From JADLEX01 sp964586775 (GTDB lineage Bacteria; Lernaellota; Lernaellaia; JACKCT01): a stretch of DNA of 35,620 nucleotides. Below, piece after piece: positions 1 to 8,088 of the stretch. Position 1 is the first letter of the stretch; each line of letters opens with the position of its first letter. The translations under genes and the position numbers were made by a program. The stretch lies in contig CAZPJD010000070.1 in the NCBI GenBank assembly GCA_964586775.1, forward strand, positions 1 to 35,620, in the 5' to 3' direction. The notes below the pieces were generated by a model that saw nothing but the letters and a program-made list of their open reading frames with translations, searched no databases and was not told the DNA's origin.

Positions 1-427
1 GGCGGGCACGGCGATGATCGGCAACCCCGGCGACACGCGCGAGACGATCGACCGCACGATCACCTTCCTGCGCGACCTGCCGAACCTCGACCAGCCATAT
101 CTTTCCATCGCGCAGCCCTACCCCGGCACTCGGCTTCGCGATATCGCCCTGTCGGGATCGAGCAATCTGCGCGTGGAGCGCGATGCACTGGCCGAGATGC
201 GCCGCTACGGATCGTCGGTGATGTTCGTCGGCGACATCGGCCCGCGCGAAATGGAAGCCTTGCAGCGAAAGTCGATCTTCCGCATGTACCTGCGCCCCCG
301 ACGCATCTGGTACAACCTCACCCGCACCTCGATCCTCGACGGGTTTCGCCTCGCGTTGGGTCTGCTCGCGGGGGTGCTGATCCCCGAAAAGAAAGAACCC
401 GCGCCGGCGCTCGCGCGCACGTGCTGA
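1..427 (+). CDS. Radical SAM protein, C-terminal part (5' end outside window)
   Basis: The reading frame is open from the first base, so this is the end of a longer gene. The visible residues carry GNPGDTRETI and, about 30 residues later, QPYPGTRL. These match the late part of the radical SAM barrel in B12-binding radical SAM proteins; the complete relative at 12392-13873 has the equivalent FPGETWETI and APYPGTPL. The tail is basic and hydrophobic (RRIWYNLTRTS, then LALGLLAGVLIP), as is common in BchE-like or hopanoid-type members. The Fe-S cysteine motif and any B12-binding domain lie upstream and cannot be checked, so the substrate is unknown. The gene ends 86 bp before the next start. Confidence 0.75.
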   Translation, partial: AGTAMIGNPGDTRETIDRTITFLRDLPNLDQPYLSIAQPYPGTRLRDIALSGSSNLRVERDALAEMRRYGSSVMFVGDIGPREMEALQRKSIFRMYLRPRRIWYNLTRTSILDGFRLALGLLAGVLIPEKKEPAPALARTC

Positions 428-513
428 ACGACTCGCCGGTCCGACCGATTGGCGCGCGTTGAAGGCGCGCCGCGTTCCTCCTAACATCCCGTCATGCTTC
501 CGTTGGTGTCCGC

Positions 514-2208
514 ATGGGCGTGAAGAACGCGACCGTCGCGCCGGTCGAATCGACGCCGAACCGTGTCGACCGCGCTCTGGCTGGGTCGGCGCTCGGCTTC
601 ATCGCGGCGATGCCGTTTGTGCCCGACTGGCCGCGGCTGGTTCTGGAGCGGCCCACGCCCCTGTTCCCGCTCGCGTGCCTCGCCGCGATCGCCCTGTCGT
701 ATGGGTTGCTCATGCCGTCCACGCGGCGGAGCTGGTGGGCGTGGATCGCCGCCGCGCCGTTCCTGATCTTTTCGGCGGTGTACCTGCTCACGCTCTTCGT
801 TTTCGTCGCCGAGGCGAGCGCGTGGGTGTTTGCCGCGCTCGCGTGGCCGGTCGGGGCTTGGGCGTTCGTGCGTGCCAACCGCCTTCTCGGGGCGATGGTT
901 TGGCATCTGGCGTGGGTGGTCGCCGCGGCGTGCGTCGTCGCCCGCCACACCTTCGGCGCCCCGGTCGCGATCGTCGCGGCGTCGGTTTACGGCGTGCTCG
1001 CGGTGACGCTCGCGCTCCGGCCGCGCGCCGTCGCCATGATCGGCGGACCGTGGTGGGCCTTTCACGCCTTCACGGTGCTCGTGTACGCCGCCGCGTACCT
1101 GTTTCATCAGGGCGTCGACCCATCCGCCATTGACCGCGTCACGGCGCAGCTAGGGGTGCGCGCGATCGTCGCGTTTTCGGACGCCGACCGGCTCGCCCGG
1201 CGCGTCGGCGACGACATCATGATGGCGATTCCGGCGGGTAGCGGCGCGATCCTCGGCCCGCACGACCCCGAACGAAACCTTCGACGCATCACGGTTGGCG
1301 ACGCGGGCAAGCCGGATGTGCAGTCGGTCCTTCTCGGCCATCGCACCGGCGACAACGCCGTTCCGAATCCCGCGCAGCCCGGCCACTGGTTCCTCGGCGC
1401 GCCGGGGCGCGTGATCGAGATTCGCGAGGAGCCCTTCGATCTCGTGCGTTCCATCGACGTCCCCGGCGGCCTCGTCAACTTTGTGCGTGATGCGGGTCCG
1501 GAACGCGGACTGATTGTCAGTCGGGACAACGGGCGCTCGGTCGTCCGCGTCGGGCTTTCTGACGGCCTGATCGACGAGTCGGATCGTCTCGGCCCGTTCC
1601 GGCGGATCTTCGACGTGGCGTACGACGCCGCGACCGACCGCTATCTGGCGGTGTGCGTCGATCCGGCGGGCACGGCGCTCGTCGCGGGGCCGGCGGCAAC
1701 CATGGCGGCGACGCGCGAGGTGCGCATTCCCGGCTCGTTCGGTTTCCTCGGCGACATCGATGTGGCCGGTCGCCGGTACTTTCTGGCGTCGTTCCACACG
1801 GGCGAGGTCGTTACGGTCGATCTGGACTCCTTCGAGGTTCGCGAACGGACCTTTATCGGCGGATCGCCCCGCAACGCAACATTCGACGCGGCGCGGGGAA
1901 TTCTCTACGTTTCCGACTACTTCGGTGGCCAAATCGTCGTTTTGCGCCCCGAAACCCGCGAAATCATCGCGCGCATCGCGACCGGGCCGCGCCCGCGCCA
2001 GACGACGCTCTCGGCGGACGGGCAAACCCTCGCCCTGCGCAGCGCCGCAGGGGTGATCGCGGTGGACCTGAACGCCGCGCTCGCCGACGCGAAACCCGCC
2101 TCTCCCCCCCAAGAAACAACTCTGGCGAACGCCGGATCCGCCGTGCGCGTCGCGGCGATCCGCGTTCTCATGCCCGCGTTCGTGGCGATGCGCGCGATGG
2201 GCGAGTGA
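514..2208 (+). CDS. Multi-pass membrane protein with C-terminal beta-propeller
   Basis: 564 residues. About residues 20-200 are strongly hydrophobic and contain some six or seven membrane segments, for example LACLAAIALSYGLL and FLIFSAVYLLTLFVFVA. The rest is soluble with repeated beta-strand units of the YncE/NHL type (ILYVSDYFGGQIVVL, YFLASFHTGEVVTVDL), so a beta-propeller held at the membrane is likely. An ATG at 494 runs straight into a stop, which supports the ATG at 514; no strong Shine-Dalgarno is visible. I recognise no named family for the membrane part. A role in sensing or scaffolding would be inference only. Confidence 0.75.
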   Translation: MGVKNATVAPVESTPNRVDRALAGSALGFIAAMPFVPDWPRLVLERPTPLFPLACLAAIALSYGLLMPSTRRSWWAWIAAAPFLIFSAVYLLTLFVFVAEASAWVFAALAWPVGAWAFVRANRLLGAMVWHLAWVVAAACVVARHTFGAPVAIVAASVYGVLAVTLALRPRAVAMIGGPWWAFHAFTVLVYAAAYLFHQGVDPSAIDRVTAQLGVRAIVAFSDADRLARRVGDDIMMAIPAGSGAILGPHDPERNLRRITVGDAGKPDVQSVLLGHRTGDNAVPNPAQPGHWFLGAPGRVIEIREEPFDLVRSIDVPGGLVNFVRDAGPERGLIVSRDNGRSVVRVGLSDGLIDESDRLGPFRRIFDVAYDAATDRYLAVCVDPAGTALVAGPAATMAATREVRIPGSFGFLGDIDVAGRRYFLASFHTGEVVTVDLDSFEVRERTFIGGSPRNATFDAARGILYVSDYFGGQIVVLRPETREIIARIATGPRPRQTTLSADGQTLALRSAAGVIAVDLNAALADAKPASPPQETTLANAGSAVRVAAIRVLMPAFVAMRAMGE

Positions 2209-2386
2209 TTTCTCGCGAATTCGTGCCCAGGATTTGAATGAAAAGAGGCATATTCCCCAATAAAAAAGAGAGATTGCGGTTGCTTCCCATCGAAGCTTGT
2301 GTTAGTCGTTTTGCCGGATAGCCGTTTGGCCGTCTCGAGGGAGTTCAACATCCTGCGGTCGATCCCGACCGACGGGGGTCCATTTC

Positions 2387-4261
2387 ATGCGTTGTCGTTT
2401 TGCTTGCGTCGCCCTGGCCCTTCTCGCGTGCTTCACGATTCTCGCCGTCAATCCCGCGTCGGCGCAGCTTTCCGAACCGACCCGCACGGTCTTCGTGATC
2501 GGCAACATCAACGGCGGTTTCGGCACGTTCCCGCTGCGCGCGTTCAACATCACCGACGACACGCTCCACCTCGCGCACTCGTGGTTCCCGGTGGATCGCG
2601 ATGGCGGTCCCGTGGGCCTCGGCGTGGACCCGATCAATGAGCGCATGTTCGTTTCGTACGAGTTCAGCAACGTGCTCGACGTCTTCGACGCGACCGACGC
2701 CACGCCGCTCGGCCAGATCGTGCTCGCGGGCACGAGCGACCTGTGCGGCCTTTCCGTGCACGAGGGCAATGGCATCCTCTACACGGTCGACCGCATGGTG
2801 AACACGATCTACGAATTCGACACCGACACCTTCGCGCCGATAACGCAGTGGACGCTACCCACCGGCGCGGGCCCCTTCGACCTCGAAGTCGTCGAGGACG
2901 TCAACGGTCAGGACCTGCTCTTCGTCACCGACGCGACGAACACCATCCGTTGGTACGACCTCGACACGCACCTCGAGGTCGGCAACGCCTATCAGTCCGT
3001 CACCGCCGCGGTGGGCCTCGGCGTTTACATCAATGAGAACGATTACCCGGTGCTCTTCACGGGATCGGTCAACCAGCACGGCCTGCCGAGCACGCCATCG
3101 CTCGTCAAGGTCGATACGGAAACGGGACAGACCTCGACGGTGAACCTCGGCGGCGGCAACGTGCGCGGTATCGCGGTCAACCAGCTCGACGGGCTCGTTT
3201 ATGCCGCAGTGGGTTCGGCCTTCATCGGCGGCGGCACGCTGCGCGTCTACGACGTCGAAACCCTGACCGAGATCGATCGGGCCGAGAACATCGGCGCGTC
3301 GCCCACCGACTGCAAGTCCACGTGGCTCGCCTTCGGCAGCGCGATCCAGAAGACCTCGACCACGCACCCCGACGGCAACATCGACACCGGCCAGCGCGTG
3401 ACCTTCGAGATCTACATCGAGAACCGCAACAGCCGGCCTCTGCACATCATTCCCTTCTCCGACGAATACGACCCGACGCAGCTCACCTTCGTGTCGTCCA
3501 GCATCACGCCCGACAACGTCGATGACGTGAACGGCGTCATCACGTGGAACGATCTGGTGCCCTCGATCGGCCACGACCTCGCGTTCGAGGAGTCGTACAC
3601 CTTCACGATCACCTTCGACGCCCTGCCCGACGCGTGCGAGAACTGGGTGGACGGCACCAACACGGTGGTCATGACCGGCGCCGAAGACGACACGGGCGAT
3701 CCGGTGGACGACGGCTCGGGCTCGATGGCCTATCGCATCTGGTGCACGTGCGTCGAGGATGCCGACTGCGAGGACGACGTGTGGTGCAACGGAGCGGAGC
3801 ATTGCGTCGATCGCGAATGCGTTTCCGACGGCAACCCGTGCCCCGTCGACGACGGCCTGTATTGCAACGGCGAGGAAACGCTGGTGTGCATCGAGGAGAC
3901 GCAGGAGTGCGGCCACACGGGCAATCCGTGCCCCGACGACGCCAACCTCTGCAACGGCGAAGAGGTCTGCGACGAGGAGGCCGACCAGTGCACGCAGACC
4001 GGCGACCCCTGCACCGACGACGGCCTGTTCTGCAACGGCGGCGAATTCTGCGACCCGACCAAGGTCGACTGCCAGCACACCGGCGATCCGTGCAGCGAAG
4101 ACGAGACCTGCGACGAACCGACGGACGAGTGCATCCCGCCCGGTGACGACACGCCGCTCGACGACCCGACGCCCGCCGGCGAGAAGGAAGACGAAGCGGG
4201 TTGGCCCGAGGGTCAGGTGACCGGTGGCTGTTGCGGCTGCGGAGACAACGGCACCGACTGA
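2387..4261 (+). CDS. Large secreted protein: propeller-like N-half, DUF11-like domain, Cys-rich CNG repeats, GGCCGC tail
   Basis: 624 residues. A signal peptide covers residues 1-26 (hydrophobic core, ASA cleavage site). Residues ~30-310 resemble a YncE-like propeller (FVIGNINGGFGTFPLRAFN, DATDATPLGQI). Residues ~315-450 resemble a DUF11/conserved-repeat beta-sandwich (IQKTSTTHPDGNI, GQRVTFEIYIENR). Residues ~455-585 are Cys-rich repeats with CNG-x-E-x-C and GxPC spacing, a type common in exported proteins of deltaproteobacteria-like genomes. The protein ends WPEGQVTGGCCGCG plus a few polar residues. It is paralogous over its full length to the product at 23509-25437. No catalytic motif is visible; a structural, adhesive or calcium-binding surface role is inference. 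A hairpin follows the stop codon. Confidence 0.85.
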   Translation: MRCRFACVALALLACFTILAVNPASAQLSEPTRTVFVIGNINGGFGTFPLRAFNITDDTLHLAHSWFPVDRDGGPVGLGVDPINERMFVSYEFSNVLDVFDATDATPLGQIVLAGTSDLCGLSVHEGNGILYTVDRMVNTIYEFDTDTFAPITQWTLPTGAGPFDLEVVEDVNGQDLLFVTDATNTIRWYDLDTHLEVGNAYQSVTAAVGLGVYINENDYPVLFTGSVNQHGLPSTPSLVKVDTETGQTSTVNLGGGNVRGIAVNQLDGLVYAAVGSAFIGGGTLRVYDVETLTEIDRAENIGASPTDCKSTWLAFGSAIQKTSTTHPDGNIDTGQRVTFEIYIENRNSRPLHIIPFSDEYDPTQLTFVSSSITPDNVDDVNGVITWNDLVPSIGHDLAFEESYTFTITFDALPDACENWVDGTNTVVMTGAEDDTGDPVDDGSGSMAYRIWCTCVEDADCEDDVWCNGAEHCVDRECVSDGNPCPVDDGLYCNGEETLVCIEETQECGHTGNPCPDDANLCNGEEVCDEEADQCTQTGDPCTDDGLFCNGGEFCDPTKVDCQHTGDPCSEDETCDEPTDECIPPGDDTPLDDPTPAGEKEDEAGWPEGQVTGGCCGCGDNGTD

Positions 4262-4280
4262 CGAAAATCAAGAATTTTTT

Positions 4281-4313
4281 CATCAGCCGCGGGGCCCTCG
4301 TCCGCGGCTGATG
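4281..4313 (+). terminator. Strong hairpin after the secreted-protein gene
   Basis: A perfect 12-bp stem (CATCAGCCGCGG at 4281-4292 with its complement at 4302-4313) and a 9-nt loop lie 20 bp past the stop at 4261. A run of six T precedes the stem instead of following it, so it is not a textbook intrinsic terminator. It may end transcription or protect the mRNA 3' end. Confidence 0.45.
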
Positions 4314-4356
4314 TGCATCACATCCCCGAGGCAGCTTTTTGCGTATCGTCGCCGAC

Positions 4357-4953
4357 ATGCCGCGTTGGAAGACATCCCTTTTCTCGAAGATCCTGATCGC
4401 GATCGAATGGGTGTGTTTGTTCACATTCGTCGGTTTCTCATGGGCTGACGAGACCGCGAAGGAGTCCTCGATGACCGTGTACGACTTTTCCGCGAAGAGG
4501 CTCGACGGGACCGAGCAATCCCTCGGCGATTACAAGGGACAGGTGCTGCTCGTCGTCAACACGGCGAGCGAATGCGGTTTCACGCCTCAATACGAGGGAC
4601 TCCAGAAACTGCACGACGAACTGCACGCGCGCGGGTTTTCGGTGCTCGGATTTCCGTGCAACCAGTTCGGGGGCCAAGAGCCGGGCAGCGACGAGCAGAT
4701 CGCGTCGTTCTGCAAGCTCAACTACGGCGTGACCTTCCCGATGTTCTCGAAGATCGAGGTCAACGGCGACGGCACGCACCAGCTCTACGTCTATCTGAAA
4801 AGCTCGGGCAAGGGCGTGCTCGGCTCCGAGGCCATCAAATGGAACTTCACGAAGTTTCTGATCGGCAAAGACGGCCGGACCGTCAAGCGCTACGCCCCGA
4901 ATGCGAAGCCCGAGGAGATCAAGGCCGACGTCGAAAAGCTCCTCGGATCCTGA
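4357..4953 (+). CDS. Glutathione peroxidase family thiol peroxidase (Cys type)
   Basis: Reduces hydrogen peroxide or organic peroxides with thiols. The family signature is plain: peroxidatic Cys in NTASECGF (C35 from the ATG at 4471), Gln in GFPCNQFGGQEPG, and Trp/Asn in KWNFTKFLI. A further Cys in ASFCKLNYG (C81) sits where thioredoxin-dependent members keep the resolving Cys. The peroxidatic codon is TGC, so this is not a selenoprotein. Two starts are plausible. From 4357 the N-terminus forms a signal-peptide-like stretch (KILIAIEWVCLFTFVGFSWA), giving an exported enzyme of 198 residues. From 4471 an ideal GGAG lies 6 bp upstream and the product is 160 residues, the usual cytosolic size. 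Confidence 0.9.
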   Translation: MPRWKTSLFSKILIAIEWVCLFTFVGFSWADETAKESSMTVYDFSAKRLDGTEQSLGDYKGQVLLVVNTASECGFTPQYEGLQKLHDELHARGFSVLGFPCNQFGGQEPGSDEQIASFCKLNYGVTFPMFSKIEVNGDGTHQLYVYLKSSGKGVLGSEAIKWNFTKFLIGKDGRTVKRYAPNAKPEEIKADVEKLLGS

Positions 4954-5057
4954 GTTCGTGAGCGCGATCGCCGTCGCGCGCAACACTTTCGCCGATTTCG
5001 TAACACGATCCCCGTTCCGGACGTATTCCAGTTGTTTCCCACAACCGGAGGTTCGAG

Positions 5058-5447
5058 ATGAAACGGGTGTTGGTCGCGGTGTGTGTTCTTGCGCTCGTTC
5101 TGGTCGCGTCGGCGGCGTTCGCCGGCATGGGCGCGCTCGACGGCAAGACGTTCTCGATCAAAATGAAAGATCCGACCGGCAAGGAAGATCCCGACGACAT
5201 CGTGTTCGCGAACGGCACCTTCGACTCCATCGCGTGCCACGAGTACGGATTCGGCACCGGGCCCTACACGACCGAGATGAAGGGCACGAACGTGATGTTC
5301 AAGGCCACCACGACGAGCGAGAAGGCCGGCACCTTCGACTGGACCGGCACCGTTCACCCCGACGGCAAGATCGACGGCACCGCGACCATGAAGGGAAAGG
5401 ACGGCAAGACGACCGTTTACAACATCATGGGATCGATGAAGAAGTAA
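5058..5447 (+). CDS. Small exported protein of unknown function
   Basis: 129 residues with a clear signal peptide (MKRVLVAVCVLALVLVASAAFA). The mature part of about 105 residues is rich in Gly, Thr and Lys and looks all-beta (GTFDWTGTVHPDGKIDGTATM), compatible with a small barrel or lipocalin-like fold. It has a single Cys (SIACHEYGFG). GGAGG sits 8 bp before the ATG. I know similar short exported proteins from deltaproteobacteria-like genomes but no function for them. The gene is monocistronic by appearance, ending at the terminator at 5470. Confidence 0.8.
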   Translation: MKRVLVAVCVLALVLVASAAFAGMGALDGKTFSIKMKDPTGKEDPDDIVFANGTFDSIACHEYGFGTGPYTTEMKGTNVMFKATTTSEKAGTFDWTGTVHPDGKIDGTATMKGKDGKTTVYNIMGSMKK

Positions 5448-5469
5448 CCGCGCAGCACTGATCCTCAAG

Positions 5470-5501
5470 AACTCCGCGCCGAACATCGACGCGGAGTTTT
5501 T
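5470..5501 (+). terminator. Intrinsic terminator
   Basis: Perfect 9-bp stem AACTCCGCG (5470-5478) with CGCGGAGTT (5490-5498), an 11-nt loop and a run of five T at 5497-5501. It lies between the small exported protein gene and the convergent methyltransferase gene, which ends at 5505. The T-run favours plus-strand termination. Confidence 0.85.
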
Positions 5502-5504
5502 GTT

Positions 5505-6200
5505 TCACGGCCAGGCACGCGCGACGGTGTGCGTGCCGAGACCGCCGAGCGTGGGCTCGCACCGGACGTTCGTAAACCCTTCATCGCGAAGCATTCGACT
5601 CAGACTCCCCGGCGTCATCGCATTCCGTCTAGAAACGACGATGCGCCACGTGATCATCGAGGCCGCAAAACGCACCGCCGCAAAGGGACGCGCGAGTGCG
5701 CGGGGTGCGCGACCCAGCGCGACGCACCCGGCGCGCGGGAGCGAACCGCCGGCATCGGGTTCCATGAGCACCAGGGTTCCGCCGGGCGCGAGAACGCGGC
5801 GCACGTCGCGCAGCACGGCGCGTCGATCGTTTGTGAGGTATAAAAAACTGTGCCCGAACGCGACATCGAACGCCGCATCGGCGAACGGCATGGCCGACGC
5901 ATCGCCTTGGACGAACTCGATTCCGCGAAGGTGCGCGTGCCGCTCGCGGTAATGCCGCCGGGCGATCTCGACCATCTTGTCCGAAAAATCGATCCCCGTG
6001 ATGCGCGCATCCGGCCCCAACCGCTTCGCGAGGACAAAGGCCGAGACGCCCGTACCCGCACCCAGATCCAACACGCGCGGCGCGGCGGGAAGGTCCTTCA
6101 CGAGATCCGCCATTCGCGCAATCTGGTCGCCCCACAGAGATTGGTTCGTGAGGAAGTCGTATCCCCGCGAGACGACCCACGTCGCCCAGAATCGTTTCAT
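5505..6200 (-). CDS. Class I SAM-dependent methyltransferase
   Basis: 231 residues. Motif I VLDLGAGTG lies at residues 43-51, followed by an acidic strand end ITGIDFSDKM, then GDASAMPFADAAFD and a post-II segment RRVLAPGGTLVLMEPD, the order of the UbiE/Methyltransf_11 group. The substrate (small molecule, quinone or lipid) cannot be told from sequence. The start lies 28 bp after the end of the YdeI-like gene on the same strand, so it is probably the last gene of the operon starting near 9651. Confidence 0.85.
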   Translation of the reverse strand: MKRFWATWVVSRGYDFLTNQSLWGDQIARMADLVKDLPAAPRVLDLGAGTGVSAFVLAKRLGPDARITGIDFSDKMVEIARRHYRERHAHLRGIEFVQGDASAMPFADAAFDVAFGHSFLYLTNDRRAVLRDVRRVLAPGGTLVLMEPDAGGSLPRAGCVALGRAPRALARPFAAVRFAASMITWRIVVSRRNAMTPGSLSRMLRDEGFTNVRCEPTLGGLGTHTVARAWP

Positions 6201-6228
6201 CGCGCGCCCGCGTTGTGGGACAGTCGCA

Positions 6229-6861
6229 TCACGGATACAGCCTTCCCCCTCGCGCCAGCATCGCGACGAACTCGCGGATCTTCCGTTCGCGCGTTTCGGG
6301 CTTTTTCGCCATCAGCACGCGCCGGATCACCGCGTATCGGTTGACCGCGTTCAATGTTTCGAACGACGCGGAAGCCTTTTTGTTTTTCGCGAGCGCCGCG
6401 CGCAGATCGTCGGGGGGTTCCAGATTTCGCTGAGGCGCGTAGGCGGCGTCCCATCGCCCGTCGGCCTTCGCCCGCTCGACCTCGCGCATCCCCGGTTCGC
6501 GCATGCGCCCCGCCTCGACGAGGACGGCGACCTTCTCGCGATTGATCTGCGACCAGACGCTCTTCGCCCGCCTCGGCGTGAAGCGCTGGACGAACGTGGC
6601 GTCGTCGAACGAGCGGCGGATACCGTCGATCCACCCCCACGCCAGCGCCTCGTCGAGGGCTTCGTGGTAGGTGATCGAGGCGAGACCCGAAGCCTTTTTC
6701 GCGATCCGCAGCCACACGCCGTCGCACGAGGCGTGATGCGCCGCGATCCATTCGGCGAAGCCCGCCGCATCGGCGAATGCGATCACCGGTTCGGGCCGCC
6801 CGCCGTTGCCCGGCGCGGCCAGCGTCAGAGGTTTGGGCGACGCCTTGGATTTCTTTGTCAT
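6229..6861 (-). CDS. YdeI/OmdA (OmpD-associated) family protein
   Basis: 210 residues from the ATG at 6861. The N-terminal part (FAEWIAAHHASCDGVWLRIAKK, ALAWGWIDGIRR) and the C-terminal part (DLRAALAKNKKA, then AKKPETRERKIREFVAMLARG) match the YdeI/OmdA family, linked in enterobacteria to bacteriocin or antimicrobial-peptide protection; its biochemistry is poorly known. The start overlaps the stop of the RuBisCO-like gene by ATGA, so the two are likely translationally coupled. The same frame stays open far upstream inside the RuBisCO-like gene, but that stretch is an overlap artefact. Confidence 0.85.
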   Translation of the reverse strand: MTKKSKASPKPLTLAAPGNGGRPEPVIAFADAAGFAEWIAAHHASCDGVWLRIAKKASGLASITYHEALDEALAWGWIDGIRRSFDDATFVQRFTPRRAKSVWSQINREKVAVLVEAGRMREPGMREVERAKADGRWDAAYAPQRNLEPPDDLRAALAKNKKASASFETLNAVNRYAVIRRVLMAKKPETRERKIREFVAMLARGGRLYP

Positions 6862-8006
6862 GGATTCCCACCAAGCGTCGCGGCCTCGACCGCGTCGAGG
6901 AACCTCCGGCAGCCGCCCTCGACATCGCCCCCGCGACGCAGATCGCCGCCGATCAACAGGATGGTGTCGAGACCGTAGAACCGGACGATTTCGCCGACGC
7001 GCGCGAGCGACATGCCGCCCGCGGGAACCGGGAAACACGCGCTCACGCCCTCGCGCGGCGCGCGGCACGCGGCGGCGATGTCGGCGCAATCGCGCGGCGT
7101 GAACGGAAAACGACCGCCGTGATTGGGGAAGATCACGGCGTCGGCGCCGAACAGGCGTGGCAGCGTCGCGTAGATCATCGCGTGGCTCATGCCGCCGTCG
7201 TCGCTCGACGTGAATGCGCCGAGCAGCGCCGGATGGCATAGGATCGGCAGCGAGATTTCGTTCGACCGTGCGAGCGCACGGAGCGCCGAGAACCCCGCGA
7301 GGCCGGGGGCGATCATCACCGCGCCCGCTCCGGCTTCGCGCGCGAACGCCGCGCGCTCGTGCACCGCGCTCCCGTCTGCCGTCACGTTCGCCGCATACAG
7401 GCACGGCCTGCCACGGCGCGCCGATTCGTTCGCAACGGATTCGGCCACGGCCCGAACGCGATCGCGGAACGGGCAGAAGGGCTGATCGGTCAGTCCGTGG
7501 TCGTCCTTGATGAGATCGACCCCGCCGCGCACCATCGCCGCCGCGAGATCGGCGAGTTCGCGGGCGCTCATGCCCATCGGTTTGAGCGCCGACGCGACGA
7601 GGGGACGTCCGTCGACGCCGACGAGCCCGCGAATCCCGACCGCACCGAAACGCGGCCCCGGGCAAACATCGCGCGCCGACGTGGGAACGTCGAGGCCGAC
7701 GAGCCGCACGCCGCGCTGGATGCTCGTATTGCCGAAGACGAGGTTGAGGAACTGCGTGACCTCGCCGGACGCCGTCTCGACCGCGTAGGCGATGCGCGCC
7801 GAGAACCGAGCGTCGTCGATCGCACGCACGTCCAGAACGCGCCCGAAGATCTCTTCCCGAATGTCGGCACGGTCGATCAGATCATCGGGAAACTCGACCG
7901 TTTGCTCGATGCGAATGGCGTCCGCGATGCGCACGGCCAACTCGCGATCCGCGCGAATCTCGTAAGTCGCGATCAGTTCGTCGCCAGATGGACACAGGCT
8001 TCGCAT
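6858..8006 (-). CDS. RuBisCO-like protein (form IV, non-carboxylating)
   Basis: 382 residues from the ATG at 8006, chosen over the TTG at 8033 because GAGG lies 7 bp upstream. The RuBisCO large-subunit barrel is recognisable: ALKPMG (K142, equivalent of K175), GGVDLIKDDHG (K167 and D169, equivalents of K201 and D203), a His in LPILCHPALLGAF (H294 equivalent), NHGG in the loop-6 area, and IGGDLRRGG (phosphate-binding glycines). Key carboxylase residues are missing: K177 is Met, E204 is His (H170), and the loop-6 Lys is absent (GGRFPF). It therefore cannot be a normal RuBisCO. Characterised RLPs act in methionine salvage (enolase or isomerase) or in apiose/isoapionate catabolism; no partner gene here points to either. 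The stop overlaps the start of the YdeI-like gene. Confidence 0.9.
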   Translation of the reverse strand: MRSLCPSGDELIATYEIRADRELAVRIADAIRIEQTVEFPDDLIDRADIREEIFGRVLDVRAIDDARFSARIAYAVETASGEVTQFLNLVFGNTSIQRGVRLVGLDVPTSARDVCPGPRFGAVGIRGLVGVDGRPLVASALKPMGMSARELADLAAAMVRGGVDLIKDDHGLTDQPFCPFRDRVRAVAESVANESARRGRPCLYAANVTADGSAVHERAAFAREAGAGAVMIAPGLAGFSALRALARSNEISLPILCHPALLGAFTSSDDGGMSHAMIYATLPRLFGADAVIFPNHGGRFPFTPRDCADIAAACRAPREGVSACFPVPAGGMSLARVGEIVRFYGLDTILLIGGDLRRGGDVEGGCRRFLDAVEAATLGGNP

Positions 8007-8088
8007 CGTGGAGCCTCGGCGATTCTCTGCCAACGAAAACGCGAGCCACGCATCGGCATGGCTCGCGGGGGATTTCGGTCGTCGCGCG

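Noticed and set aside
4471..4953. Selenocysteine glutathione peroxidase
   Set aside because: The active-site codon is TGC (Cys) and there is no in-frame TGA.
6858..8006. Carbon-fixing RuBisCO
   Set aside because: Equivalents of K177, E204 and the loop-6 Lys are missing and no phosphoribulokinase or Calvin gene is nearby.
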